DNA of 64,000 bases from Megaleporinus macrocephalus (taxonomy: Eukaryota; Chordata; Actinopteri; Characiformes; Anostomidae), in assembly GCA_021613375.1 (NCBI GenBank), contig CM038725.1, forward strand, positions 8,905,089 through 8,969,088. Reading direction: 5' to 3'. Both the position numbers and the translations under genes were made by a program. A model generated the notes under the pieces. The model had not been told where the DNA came from and did not search any database. It saw nothing but the letters and a program-made list of their open reading frames with translations. How positions within the stretch are numbered: position 1 is the stretch's first letter; each line of letters begins with the position of its first letter. Shown here piece after piece: positions 1 to 12,545 of this stretch.

Positions 1-61
1 CCGGGTTCTCCGGTTTCATCCAACAGTCCAAACACATGCATGTTAGGAACCTCACTCTAAA

Positions 62-216
62 CTGCCCGTAGGTGTGAGTGTGTCTGTCTTGGCCATGTGA
101 TGGACTGGCAAACTGTCCATGGTGTTCCCGGCCTTCGCCCGATGACGCTGGGATTGGCTTCAGCCCCACCTCGACTAGGGGGATTAAGCGGAGATAATGG
201 ATGGTTGTATGAAGGT
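62..216 (+). repeat. Interspersed repeat tail common in fish genomes
   Basis: The stretch with gatggactggcaaactgtcc, ggattggcttcagcccc and ggattaagcggagataatgg is the kind of short 3' tail found very often in teleost genomes. It is usually annotated as the end of a LINE or a derived SINE. I recognise the pattern only from memory. A short open frame over it is not a gene. Confidence 0.5.
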
Positions 217-827
<611 letters not shown>

Positions 828-924
828 GCCGACATCATCTAAACTGCCGTGGATGGAAACGTGACTCAACTCAGATTTCTTCTTCTGCCATTTGTTCAAT
901 GTTTGAATATATACCGACAGTCTA

Positions 925-1115
925 TCTTCCTCTTTTGTGTTTTTCTCTCTTCCCTCTTTTCCATTCAGGTGCTTATTCTATCTGCTTTCTTGTTTCTGTC
1001 TCACTCTCCATTTATATTTCCTCTCTTTCTTTTTTCCTTTTGCTGACTTTCTCTCTGTCTCTTTTTTGTTCTCTCTTTGTGTCATTCCCTTCATCTCTCT
1101 CTCTCTCGCTCGCTG
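925..1115 (+). repeat. Pyrimidine-rich CT tract
   Basis: A degenerate CT/TTC-rich stretch lies between the (GA)n run and the large purine satellite, so the purine-rich strand switches twice within 500 bases. Confidence 0.8.
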
Positions 1116-1184
1116 TCTGCGAGTTGTTCTCACTAAGCATTAGCGAAGCCTCTGGGAAATAAAGGCTGCAGCTGGTCAGGGGTG

Positions 1185-2522
1185 TAAGAGAGAGGGAAAG
1201 AGAGAGAGAGAGAAAGAAAGAGAGAGAGAGAGAGATGGAAAGAGAAAGAGAGAGAGAGGGAAAGAGATGGAAATACAGAAAGAGAGAGAGAAAGAGGGAA
1301 AGAGAAAAAGAGAGAGCGCAAAAGAGAGATGGAAATACAGAAAGAGAGAGAGAGAGAGAAAAGAGAGGAAGAGGGAAAGGTAGAGAGAAAGAGAGAGAGG
1401 AAAAGGGAAGGAAATACAGAGAGAGAGAGAGAAGGAAAGAGAAAGAAAGATAGAGAGGGAAAGAGGTGGAAATACAGAAAGAGAGAGAAGGAAAGAGAGA
1501 GAGAGGGAAAGGGAGAGAGAAAGAGAGAGAGAGGGAAAGAGAGGTGGAAATACAGAGAGAGAGAGGAAAAGAGAGATGAAAATACAGAGAGAGAGGGGGA
1601 AAAAGATGGAAATACAGAAAGAGAGAGAGAAGGAAAGAGAGAGAGAGGGAAGAGGGAAAGGGAGAGAGAAAGAGAGAGAGGAAAAGAGAGATGAAAATAC
1701 CGAAAGGGAGAGAGAGAGGGGGAAAAAGATGGAAATACAGAAAGAGAGAGAGCGAAATAAAGAGAAAGAGGGAAAGGGAGAGAGAGGAAAAGAGATGGAA
1801 ATACAGAGAGAGAGAGAAGGAAAGAGAAAGAAAGATAGAGAGGAAAAGAGGTGGAAATACAGAAAGAGAGAGAGAAGGAAAGAGAGAGAGAGGGAAGAGG
1901 GAAAGGGAGAGAGAAAGAGAGAGAGGAAAAGAGAGATGAAAATACCGAAAGGGAGAGAGAGAGGGGGAAAAAGATGGAAATACAGAAATAGAGAGCGAAA
2001 TAAAGAGAAAGAGGGAAAGGGAGAGAGAGGAAAAGAGATGGAAATACAGAGAGAGAGAGAAGGAAAGAGAAAGAAAGATAGAGAGGGAAAGAGGTGGAAA
2101 TACAGAAAGAGAGATAGAAGGAAAGAGAGAGAGAGGGAAGAGGGAAAGGGAGAGAGAAAGAGAGAGAGGAAAAGAGAGATGGAAATACAGAGAGAGAGAG
2201 AGAGGAAAAGAGAGATGAAAATACCGAAAGAGAGAGAGGGGGGGGGAAGATGGAAATACAGAAAGAGAGAGAGCGCGAAATAAAGAGAAAGAGGGAAAGG
2301 GAGAGAGAGGAGGAAAAAGATGGAAATACAGAAAGAGAGAGCGAAATAAAGAGAACGAGGGAAAGGGAGAGAGAGGAAAAGAGATGGAAATACAGAGAGA
2401 GAGAGAAGGAAAGAGAAAGAAAGATAGAGAGGGAAAGTGGTGGAAATACAGAAAGAGAGATAGAAGGAAAGAGAGAGAGAGGGGAAAGGGAGAGAGAGAG
2501 AGAGAGAGGAAAAGAGAGATGG

Positions 2523-2563
<41 letters not shown>

Positions 2564-3353
2564 GAGAGATGGAAATACAGAGAGAGAGAGAGAGGAAAAG
2601 AGAGATGAAAATACCGAAAGAGAGAGAGAGAGGGGGAAAAAGATGGAAATACAGAAAGAGAGAGAGCGCGAAATAAAGAGAAAGAGGGAAAGGGAGAGAG
2701 AGGAGGAAAAAGATGGAAATACAGAAAGAGAGATAGAAGGAAAGAGAGAGAGAGGGAAGAGGGAAAGGGAGAGAGAAAGAGAGAGAGGAAAAGAGAGATG
2801 GAAATACAGAGAGAGAGAGAGAGAGAGGAGAAAGAGGGAAAGGGAGAGAGAGGAAAAGAGATGGAAATACAGAGAGAGAGAGAAGGAAAGAGAAAGAAAG
2901 ATAGAGAGGGAAAGAGGTGGAAATACAGAAAGAGAGATAGAAGGAAAGAGAGAGAGAGGGAAGAGGGAAAGGGAGAGAGAAAGAGAGAGAGGAAAAGAGA
3001 GATGGAAATACAGAGAGAGAGAGAGAGGAAAAGAGAGATGAAAATACCGAAAGAGAGAGAGGGGGGGGGGGAAGATGGAAATACAGAAAGAGAGAGAGCG
3101 CGAAATAAAGAGAAAGAGGGAAAGGGAGAGAGAGGAGGAAAAAGATGGAAATACAGAAAGAGAGAGCGAAATAAAGAGAACGAGGGAAAGGGAGAGAGAG
3201 GAAAAGAGATGGAAATACAGAGAGAGAGAGAAGGAAAGAGAAAGAAAGATAGAGAGGGAAAGAGGTGGAAATACAGAAAGAGAGATAGAAGGAAAGAGAG
3301 AGAGAGGGAAGAGGGAAAGGGAGAGAGAGAGAGAGAGAGGAAAAGAGAGATGG

Positions 3354-3394
<41 letters not shown>

Positions 3395-5565
3395 GAGAGA
3401 TGGAAATACAGAGAGAGAGAGAGAGGAAAAGAGAGATGAAAATACCGAAAGAGAGAGAGAGAGGGGGAAAAAGATGGAAATACAGAAAGAGAGAGAGCGC
3501 GAAATAAAGAGAAAGAGGGAAAGGGAGAGAGAGGAGGAAAAAGATGGAAATACAGAAAGAGAGATAGAAGGAAAGAGAGAGAGAGGGAAGAGGGAAAGGG
3601 AGAGAGAAAGAGAGAGAGGAAAAGAGAGATGGAAATACAGAGAGAGAGAGAGAGAGAGGAAAAGAGAGATGAAAATACCGAAAGAGAGAGAGAGGGGGGG
3701 GGGAAGATGGAAATACAGAAAGAGAGAGAGCGCGAAATAAAGAGAAAGAGGGAAAGGGAGAGAGAGGAGGAAAAAGATGGAAATACAGAATTAGAGAGCG
3801 AAATAAAGAGAAAGAGGGAAAGGGAGAGAGAGGAAAAGAGATGGAAATACAGAGAGAGAGAGAAGGAAAGAGAAAGAAAGATAGAGAGGGAAAGAGGTGG
3901 AAATACAGAAAGAGAGATAGAAGGAAAGAGAGAGAGGGGGAAGAGGGAAAGGGAGAGAGAAAGAGAGAGAGGAAAAGAGAGATGAAAATACAGAGAGAGA
4001 GAGAGAGAGAGAGGGGGAAAAAGATGGAAATACAGAAAGAGAGAGAGCGTGAAATAAAGAGAAAGAGGGAAAGGGAGAGAGAGGAGGAAAAAGATGGAAA
4101 TACAGAATTAGAGAGCGAAATAAAGAGAAAGAGGGAAAGGGAGAGAGAGGAAAAGAGATGGAAATACAGAAAGAGAGATAGAAGGAAAGAGAGAGAGAGG
4201 GAAAGGGAGAGAGAAAGAGGGAGAGGAAAAGAGATGGAAATACAGAGAGAGAGAGAGAGAGAGAGGAGAAAGAGGGAAAGGGAGAGAGAGGAAAAGAGAT
4301 GGAAATACAGAAAGAGAGATAGAAGGAAAGAGAAAGAAAGATAGAGAGGGAAAGAGGTGGAAATACAGAAAGAGAGATAGAAGGAAAGAGAGAGAGAGGG
4401 AAGAGGGAAAGGGAGAGAGAAAGAGAGAGAGGAAAAGAGAGATGGAAATACAGAGAGAGAGAGAGAGAGAGGAAAAGAGAGATGAAAATACCGAAAGAGA
4501 GAGAGGGGGGGGGGAAGATGGAAATACAGAAAGAGAGAGAGCGCGAAATAAAGAGAAAGAGGGAAAGGGAGAGAGAGGAGGAAAAAGATGGAAATACAGA
4601 AATAGAGAGCGAAATAAAGAGAAAGAGGGAAAGGGAGAGAGAGGAAAAGAGATGGAAATACAGAGAGAGAGAGAAGGAAAGAGAAAGAAAGATAGAGAGG
4701 GAAAGAGGTGGAAATACAGAAAGAGAGATAGAAGGAAAGAGAGAGAGAGGGAAGAGGGAAAGGGAGAGAGAAAGAGAGAGAGGAAAAGAGAGATGGAAAT
4801 ACAGAGAGAGAGAGAGAGAGAGGAAAAGAGAGATGAAAATACCGAAAGAGAGAGAGAGGGGGGGGGAAGATGGAAATACAGAAAGAGAGAGAGCGCGAAA
4901 TAAAGAGAAAGAGGGAAAGGGAGAGAGAGGAGGAAAAAGATGGAAATACAGAATTAGAGAGCGAAATAAAGAGAAAGAGGGAAAGGGAGAGAGAGGAGGA
5001 AAAAGATGGAAATACAGAATTAGAGAGCGAAATAAAGAGAAAGAGGGAAAGGGAGAGAGAGGAAAAGAGATGGAAATACAGAGAGAGAGAGAAGGAAAGA
5101 GAAAGAAAGATAGAGAGGGAAAGAGGTGGAAATACAGAAAGAGAGATAGAAGGAAAGAGAGAGAGGGGGAAGAGGGAAAGGGAGAGAGAAAGAGAGAGAG
5201 GAAAAGAGAGATGGAAATACAGAGAGAGAGAGAGAGGAAAAGAGAGATGAAAATACAGAGAGAGAGAGAGAGAGAGGAAAAGAGAGATGAAAATACCGAA
5301 AGAGAGAGAGAGAGGAAAAGAGAGATGAAAATACCGAAAGAGAGAGAGAGAGGGGGAAAAAGATGGAAATACAGAAAGAGAGAGAGCGCGAAATAAAGAG
5401 AAAGAGGGAAAGGGAGAGAGAGGAGGAAAGAGATGGAAATACAGAGAGAGAAAGAGAAAGAAAGAGAGGGAAAGGGGAGACAGAGAGAAAGAGAGATGGA
5501 AATACAGAAAAAGGGCAGGAAAGAGAGAGAGAGAGAAAGAAAGAAAAAAGGGGGGGAGAGAGAGA
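1185..5565 (+). repeat. 4.4-kb polypurine minisatellite array
   Basis: About 4.4 kb of nearly pure A/G on the + strand. The core is (GA)n and GGGAAAG-type runs punctuated every few tens of bases by a short unit of the form gatggaaatacag. Longer blocks recur, for example a segment with gcgcgaaataaagagaaaga at about 2273, 2667, 3098, 3496, 3729, 4538, 4892 and 5387, which indicates a higher-order repeat of a few hundred bases with variable length. It has no coding meaning: all long frames here are Arg/Glu/Lys or Ser/Leu/Phe repeats. Confidence 0.97.
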
Positions 5566-6255
5566 TCTATTGAACCCACCGCGCTGGAAGGAGTGTATTA
5601 ATGTACTGGTCATGCAGAGAAGGTGGGCCCGTATGGGTTTGTGTCAGGATTTGTCCTGTAAGTGAGTTCAGTGCCGCCGGATACGGAGTCCTCATCGATC
5701 AGACAGAAACTCAGTCATCACGACATCCATTAGTAACAAAAGCCGCCTCTATCAGTCACACGCTGACTACACCGCCGGCATCCCGCACACAGCACAAACG
5801 CCATGCAGAGAAATCCAGAGTCCGCAGCTGAGAACATCAACAGTACAGCGCCTGGAACGCACGAGAGCGGGAGGAGAAGTCAATGTTTGAGATGTGAAGC
5901 ACAGAGACAGGTTTTCTTTCAGTTCACAGATGGAGGTGGTGATAGGGATGGGAAATGACTCTCCATTTTAATTTTTCTGTGTCATGTGAACACGACAGCT
6001 GTTCTTTATACTCTATGAAAATGTCATGATGAGTGGACCAATAGAAATGCCCCACCATCACTCTTTAACTCAAAGATTACGAACAAATTTGTCCTCTCCT
6101 GTAAGTGTACCAGTTTGGGGATACTTGTTTTTCCTTGATCAGCGATGATATACTGTTAACACAACACATGCTCAGATGCATGTGACATGGCTGGGGGTAC
6201 AGGAGCCGTACTCATGAAGTTTCTGAGAGGAGTAATCCTGATCTAGGATTGGATT
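5566..6255. other. No recognisable feature
   Basis: Mixed-composition sequence between the purine satellite and the first hAT-like element. A GTAAGTGA after 5659 resembles a donor site, but no convincing exon precedes it. Confidence 0.35.
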
Positions 6256-6968
6256 TAGAGATCGACCGATATATCGAGCTGATATTAGCCATTTTTTAAT
6301 ATATCCGCATCGGCCGATATCAGTGTTTGGTAGCACTGATTTAAAGTCAGGCACGTCCGTGGGCAGTCCCGTGTTATTGATGCGGTGGAATGTGCTGCTG
6401 CTGCATGTGAAGGACCCCAAGCCGAAACGTTTGGAACTGTTGGGCTGAAATTAGTAAAAAAAAGAATAATTTATACCAACACGGTTCTGTTGTTGTAGTT
6501 CCGGCCATAGACGTGAACCAGAGTGGATATTATACTCCTTAGCTCCGGGGCTAAAGCTAACAGCTCTAGTGTAATACACACATTAACAGGTTATTGTCAC
6601 ACAGAGAGTCTCACTGGAGCAGCCAGAGTCTCCCAGATATTACTCAAGCACCTCAAGCACTAGAAGCAAACATAACTAAAGAAAGAGCAAAGCACTAAAG
6701 CACAGAGCGGCTGTGTTAACAACCATTCCAGCATATCAGCATCTCTCTGTCTATCGCATTGCATGCTCTGTTTCTCTCTTTTGGGGGCAAATAACAGCAT
6801 TTATTGAACACAGACTTAACAAGAAAAATAAAATCAAATTTAGAAATGTTGTTCATCCACTTCTTCTTATTATTAGCGGAAAACATTTAGATATCGGAGG
6901 CCATCGGCTGACCCTGACCTGTAAACATCAGCATCGGCTATAGAAAAACCCATATTGGTCGGTCTCTA
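6256..6968. mobile_element. hAT-like non-autonomous element with near-perfect 8-bp target duplication
   Basis: The ends are TAGAGATCGACCGATAT and, inverted, TAGAGACCGACCAATAT (15 of 17 match). The flanks are attggatt (6248-6255) and gttggatt (6969-6976), matching at 7 of 8 bases. An 8-bp duplication is typical of hAT transposons. No transposase frame is present. Confidence 0.75.
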
Positions 6969-7306
6969 GTTGGATTCCTCTCTTATTTACTGACTGTACT
7001 GGCAGGAATATATCCCAGATCAGCACTTCTACTTTGAGCAGCTTTGTAAATATTACAGAGATTGTTGCAAATGTCGTTGGACGTTGCAGCACGTTCCCGG
7101 TTGCCTGTGAGTTGTTGGTGTGGACTGTTTAGGAGGAAGTACAGAGGAGGAAACCATCATTAACTGCTGTCAGAGTCCATCTCTATTTCTGATCAGGTTT
7201 GTGCAGTTGGCAGTAGCTTGAGTGTGAGCGCTGGTGCAGTTAATCCTGCCCTGCAGCTCTAAACTTTAATAGACATGCTAATGAAGACCTCCCCTTCTGT
7301 ATTGCA

Positions 7307-7308
<2 letters not shown>

Positions 7309-7341
<33 letters not shown>
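7309..7341 (+). repeat. (CA)n microsatellite
   Basis: A run of ca dinucleotides about 32 bases long in otherwise unremarkable sequence. Confidence 0.97.
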
Positions 7342-7346
<5 letters not shown>

Positions 7347-7779
7347 ACACGCGCCAGACGGTGTGAGACAGCTGCTACCTGCCATGCAACCATATTAATC
7401 CGAATGAGCCTACTTATCTTTTGCGAGTCAGTTGTGTGTTGGGTAGGCCTCTGTGGCAGTTTGTGTTGGTATCAGAATGCAAGTGTCTAACATGCAGCCC
7501 ACAGATATGGGGTACAAGTTACATCCAGAGGTCTAAGATTAACTCATGCAATACCAAGTGCCAGCTTAAAGAATATGAAACCCCCTGCAATGGGCTGCAA
7601 AGCAGAGGAACAGCCGTCACTTGAGTGCACTGTTTAGTTTCTTTGGGTTGAAGAAACTTTAGTTAAAGCACCTCGGGCTGAAGGCCATCAAATCCTCTCA
7701 GCAATGTTCTGAAATCTAGTTCTAGAGGAGGTTGGTTAACACGGTGAACTGATTTTGGAAGAAATGTTACAGCTAGACG

Positions 7780-8175
7780 GACTGGGAGACTCAGTATGGT
7801 CCTGGTAGGCTGTCACAGCTATCTGGGCCATACTGCTTGCGGTGCTGCTGGAGGGAGCATGGGGGAGGATCCACAGAGCCAAAACCACAGCTGAGGTGGT
7901 CCAACAGATGCTTAATTGGGTTCAGGTCTGGGGAATTAGGTGTCCAGGGTAGTACCTGGCAGTCTTGGTCAGCTCTTTCAACCTATGTGGGACATTTCTA
8001 GCCGTGTGACGTGTCACATTGTCTTGCTGGAAGATCCCATCCGCCACAAGGAAGACAATCAGCATGTATGGTGTATGTGATCTGCAAGGATGGATTCATA
8101 CTCAATACCCAATGAATGAGCGGATCCAGAGAATGTGATGAGAAACATTCCCCAGACCATAACACTGCCATCTAC
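7780..8175 (-). pseudogene. Broken Tc1/mariner-type transposase fragment
   Basis: On the minus strand one frame reads GSVMVWGMFLI, a shifted frame reads GIFQQDNVTRHTARNVPHRL, and a third reads WTPNSPDLNPIKHLLDHL. These are the successive signatures of an IS630/Tc1/mariner DDE transposase (G-S-V-M-V-W-G, Q-Q-D-N-x-x-x-H-T-A, N-S-P-D-L-N-P-I-E). They are separated by frameshifts and at least one stop. The third catalytic Glu is replaced by Lys (P-I-K-H), so the copy is dead. Neither transposon end was identified. Confidence 0.85.
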
Positions 8176-9044
8176 GAGCTGAAAGCATGAAGCAGTCATC
8201 ATAATGTGACGGTGTATATGACTCTGCAGTGCTAACCCGAGTAAATATAGTCCTAATGTCTACATTTTATAAATGTATGTGGATCCACTTTGGCAGATAT
8301 GTACATGAAAAGCACTGGAAATCAACATCAGCCCAGAATTTCCATATTTTTCATCCTTGTAATGTCTGTTTTCTGCCTACCAAGATTCCTAAGCTTAAGC
8401 CACTTGGCCATTCTGCTCCATCCCTTGTCAATCACTAGCGTATAATTCTGCCAGAGAGGCAGCCATTGCGCAGCGCATAATTAATCCGTGGGAAGCCACA
8501 TTAAGTAGCTGTGTGTAGATAGAGCAGTCATAAGTGGTCTCTGTCCCCTCCATGCTCTGCTTTGATTATCCTAAACTAGCTCTCTTATCTACACACTCGG
8601 GCTTTATCTAAATAAGGCTCTGCAGTGCAGCAGTAAGTGCTTCAACAGTGTAGTTCTCTGTGTGTGTGTGTGTGAGTGAGAGGATTTTGTGAGTGTGTAC
8701 ATGAAGCGACCAGAGTAGATTTATAGTGCAGAGTGGTTTTTGTGATTGAAGTAATAGTCTCTGTCGTTTGGCCTCTGCTGAGTTGTGGACTTCTAATGTA
8801 GATTCATCAAAAGTTTGCAGGCTGTTTAGCGCTGCAGTGAAAGATGTAGTAGTAGCAGCTGAGGAATTCTAATATGAAGTTTAGGGAGGGGAATTGGCAC
8901 TAGCTTGGAAGATTTACAGAGTGTTTGAGTTGTAAAGCTGTCTGTTAAGCATTCTTTGTTCGTTATTAATCTTTGGCCTATATAGCCGCATGTAGCGGTG
9001 CATCAGTTTTGTTACCTTCAGTGACCTTCAGTATGTGTCTTTAC
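8176..9044. other. No recognisable feature apart from possible transposon remnant
   Basis: The first part may be the non-coding remainder of the Tc1-type copy. A short (TG)n lies near 8660. No gene was recognised. Confidence 0.35.
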
Positions 9045-9530
9045 TAGGGATGCACCGATACCACTTTTTCCTTACGGATACCAGCTTTTCAGGTATCTGC
9101 CGATACCAACTGTGACTTAAATGCTCGATATATGGCTATAAATCCTGATATTTATAGTGTTCCACTTTTTTTATGTTGTATTTTGTGCTAGCTTGCTTCT
9201 TTGTGCTTGCTTGGATGAAGTCGCTGTGTTCTTTGATGTGGTTTCGCTTTAAATGCTTAATTTAATTTGATGTATTGAAGTCTTTGCTGGTCGTGCCACC
9301 CCTGGCATTACTAATTTTGAAGCAGGCTCTTTTGCTGCTGCCCGTCTCAACCAAGAAATACTCCCACACCGCGGACATGCTGTTGGCTTCAGTCAAGCGC
9401 CATTCAGTGGTGCACATGCGCGTCAATAAGCTTCATAGTACCGGCGCTCTCTATTGCCGATACCGATACTGTGTGTAAGTGCCAGTATCTGCGTCAATAC
9501 CGATACCGTATCGGTATCGGTGCAACACTA
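9045..9530. mobile_element. hAT-like non-autonomous element with perfect 8-bp target duplication
   Basis: The ends are TAGGGATGCACCGATACC and, inverted, TAGTGTTGCACCGATACC (16 of 18 match). The flanking octamer gtctttac is identical at 9037-9044 and 9531-9538. The interior contains no transposase. The terminal GATACC/GGTATC motifs are repeated near both ends. Confidence 0.9.
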
Positions 9531-9761
9531 GTCTTTACTATATATTTCTCTCTCACAAGTTTCAGTTTGTAGGCTTATTTTTACTTCCACACGATCCTGC
9601 TCATATACAGCCGCCATACATAGTCTGTCCACAAGTAGAAGTATTAAGACATTCCTTCTTATTAGTGACTTTATATAATCTCTATGGAAAAGCATTAATC
9701 AATAGAACGGGACAATATAATGATAACAACACTTAATAAGTAGGCATATAATAATATCTAG

Positions 9762-10520
9762 TAGGGCTGGGCGAGTATATCAAATTTTTAAAGAAATGTC
9801 GATTTTATTATTGATATTTTTATATGGGGTAATACATCTAATATAGTGAAACATCTGATTACACATGGAATTAATCTTCATCAAGAAAACTGCTAAATTT
9901 GCGATTGTATGAAGAACAGCAGCACTACGGCGCTGCTGGAGACGCGAGAATCTGGGCTAAATAGGCTAAACAGCACTTTTTCCAGTGATAAAATATCATC
10001 AGGCAAGTTAACAGTTTACTGAGCTGCTTTCTTGCTTCGGAAGAGAAACTAACACACTTACTGCCGTCTGTTAGCGCTGCTAGTTATGATTCAGCTAATG
10101 TTAACGTATTAGCTAGTTAGCTAGCCAGATGGCTAAAATTCAGTCACAGTATGAATATACCTGTAACGTTGTTAGGTATCACTTGTGTTCTGTAAGTATG
10201 ACATTAACAGTTACTTGCATATCAGTTTCACGGAGAAACAACCGCTCTCACAGAGCAGTAGCAGGATTGCATAGTTTTATAGTTTTAGGATAAGTAATGC
10301 TAAGGTTTTGTTCTTAATAAAGTAGCACAGAGATGCTTTTTTTTTAAAAGATCCAAATAAAAAGATAAAAAATAAAAAGATAGCCTCTGCTGGTGACAGT
10401 ATGAGACTGACTGATGTTTTCTGTTAAATAAATATATAGTTTTTTGTATTTTTTGTTACAATTAAAAAAAAAAAAGGTATTGTATCGGTATCGAAAATTT
10501 TCAAATGATACCCAGCCCTA
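9762..10520. mobile_element. hAT-like element bounded by inverted TAGGGCTGGG ends
   Basis: The 5' end TAGGGCTGGGCGAGTATATC and the inverted 3' end TAGGGCTGGGTATCATTTG agree over the first 10 bases. The flanking octamers (atatctag, gtcgaaag) do not match, so this copy may be old, rearranged or a recombinant of two elements. Confidence 0.6.
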
Positions 10521-10734
10521 GTCGAAAGTGCCTGTGTGACATTTGATATGTGTAGCTTTGACACAGAAGTGCCTTTTTGTTATCACCTTATGGGAAGATA
10601 AAAAAAAATTGAGATATATATCGTATATATCGCCACTCAGCTAAAAATATCGAGATATTATTTTTGGTCCGTATTGGTCCAAATTGAAGTTCTAGGCTAG
10701 TTCTAAACAGAAGCAACCAGTTATGTGCATGGCT

Positions 10735-10935
10735 TTCTTGCAAGGTTAAGGCCTTTCACAACAGATGTTGCCACAAAGCAGCTTTACAGAAAAATCCAGG
10801 CCTAGCCCCCCCACCAACAAGCAGGCCAAGGAAAAACTCCCTCAAAGCAAGAGAAGGAAACCTTGAGAGGAACCAGACTCAAACAGGGGAACCCATCCTC
10901 CCCTGGTCCACACCAGATAGCTAAACAAATACCAA
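10735..10935 (+). repeat. Fish interspersed repeat (CAAAGCAGCTTTACAGA type)
   Basis: It contains cacaaagcagctttacag, aaggaaaaactccctcaa and aaaccttgagaggaaccag, a combination I know as a high-copy fish repeat. I cannot assign its class. Confidence 0.5.
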
Positions 10936-11606
10936 CACAATGAGAATTAGATTGACTACTTTGTGCAGAAATGAATATAGAGGCAGAAAGGAGGAGAAGA
11001 AAAGAAAGAAAGAAATTCCATTTATTGTATTATTTAATTATACATTTAAATGTACAGTTTATTATTAGACTAGTTCATTACCTGAATTAGATTTCTTCTT
11101 AATCCACAGCATGTTTCAATGTGGGAAAGCTATGGCCTCTGTGAGTCGAGTCATTGTTGGGAATGGTCAGCATAGTGGATAACATGCTCTTGGAGAACGT
11201 GTTCAATAGGCTGACGCAGAAGTGGTGCTTTGCATCAGTGACACTGTATCCACATTTGAATGCTGATTTTGTCTACTTCACAGTAATGTTTTGCCTCTTA
11301 TGTAAGAGATCAATGTGTGGATGTTATTGGATGAAAGAGTTTCCTTTTGGAAGAATAATTTGCATGAAAAGATATAAATCACAATGCCATTGTTCTTTCG
11401 CAGTGCTTGGCATTTCTTTAAATGTCACAGTAGAATCATCATATGACTGTAGCATATTGGGGGCCTTCAACCCCTAGTAGCACATGATGTGAACCACATT
11501 TTTATTTTCTTTTTTGGCTCAGTGGTCGGTTACAGAGCGTGCAGGCTACAGACAGCACAGCCAACACATTCAGCAGTGTTCAGTACCACTTCTGATCTAT
11601 GTGTAG

Positions 11607-11922
11607 TTAATCTAGCCTTAGTAATTGTTTAATATTTCTGAATAAATGCCATTATCGATGTTTACGTTGCTGAGGTGTCACAAGTAATACATCAGATTAA
11701 TCCACCAGGGCATAATGAAATGTGTTAATCTCTGAGACTGTAATACTCAGTGTAGTTAATATACTTTGAAGGGCCCATAAGGCTACCATTCACCCCTTCA
11801 GTGCATGTATATGGAAATGAAGCCTGCAGTGTTCTTCAGACAAAGCCCCCCACCCCCAGCTGTGGTTGGTCCTAATCACTGCAACATTTGTTCTGAGACC
11901 TCTGCCTGACTGTGATGGGTCC
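11607..11922 (+). repeat. Local direct duplication, copy 1
   Basis: From ttaatctagccttagtaatt onward this segment is closely similar, at roughly 85% by eye, to 13967-14326, in the same orientation and offset by about 2.36 kb. It could be a tandem/segmental duplication or two copies of an interspersed repeat. Confidence 0.8.
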
Positions 11923-12257
11923 TTATCACTGCAGCTCCTCCTCTAGGTGTAGTTTGTGAAGAGCTGGGTGTGGCCCAATTCATTGCAGCTACAACATATA
12001 GTTTAAGAGGACATCTCAAGTTCTGCCATCTACTCTCTTCATAAAAAAAAAGTTTATATTTACATTAAATTTGGATCCTGTTTTCATTTTTATACTCACT
12101 GCTGGGTACAATATCTCCACCTCTCAGTGTTTACACTTTCTATTCTAGGTATGGCTGCTCATTGCAAACTCAACTATATTGTTAGTAGTTTTTTTTGCTT
12201 TTTGCCAGATCTTTACTGCATAACTCGTAACGCAGTTTCTAAAATATCAACACCGTT

Positions 12258-12545
12258 CCAACTTCAGATTGTGGTCTGATTGTGTGATTCTGGCTTGGAT
12301 ACAGATTTTTGATTGGATGCATGGATTCTGGAAAACATCAACATTTTTTCCCCCCGTAGAGATTGAATAGAATGGAAAAGTAAACGCCAATCTACTGAAC
12401 TTCTGCTCAACCAACAGACATCGTGTTGCATACGCTGACTCAGGGCAGACCTCCGACCATGTCTGTAGTGTTGGTTTGACCCACACTCATCTGTTTGTCT
12501 TTTTTTTCCCATCCCTCTTTCCTCCCCCATAGAGTCCTATTCATT
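12258..12545 (-). repeat. Interspersed repeat, inverted copy of 32133-32345
   Basis: The segment shares, in inverse orientation, ggattctggaaa, gattggatgcatggattc, ctcagggcagacc and catccct-type stretches with the segment at about 32.2 kb. Two copies 20 kb apart in opposite orientation suggest a dispersed element of unknown class. Confidence 0.65.

Noticed and set aside
1176..5579. A minus-strand open frame of 1467 codons and many + strand Arg/Glu/Lys frames
   Set aside because: They are translations of a polypurine satellite. There is no codon structure, conserved domain or splice context, and several frames are open at once.
5601..5665. Possible rtkn first coding exon ending at a GTAAGTGA donor
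   Set aside because: The short peptide (MQRRWARMGLCQDLSC) does not resemble either known rhotekin N-terminus as I recall them, and the phase needed before 30768 is not confirmed.
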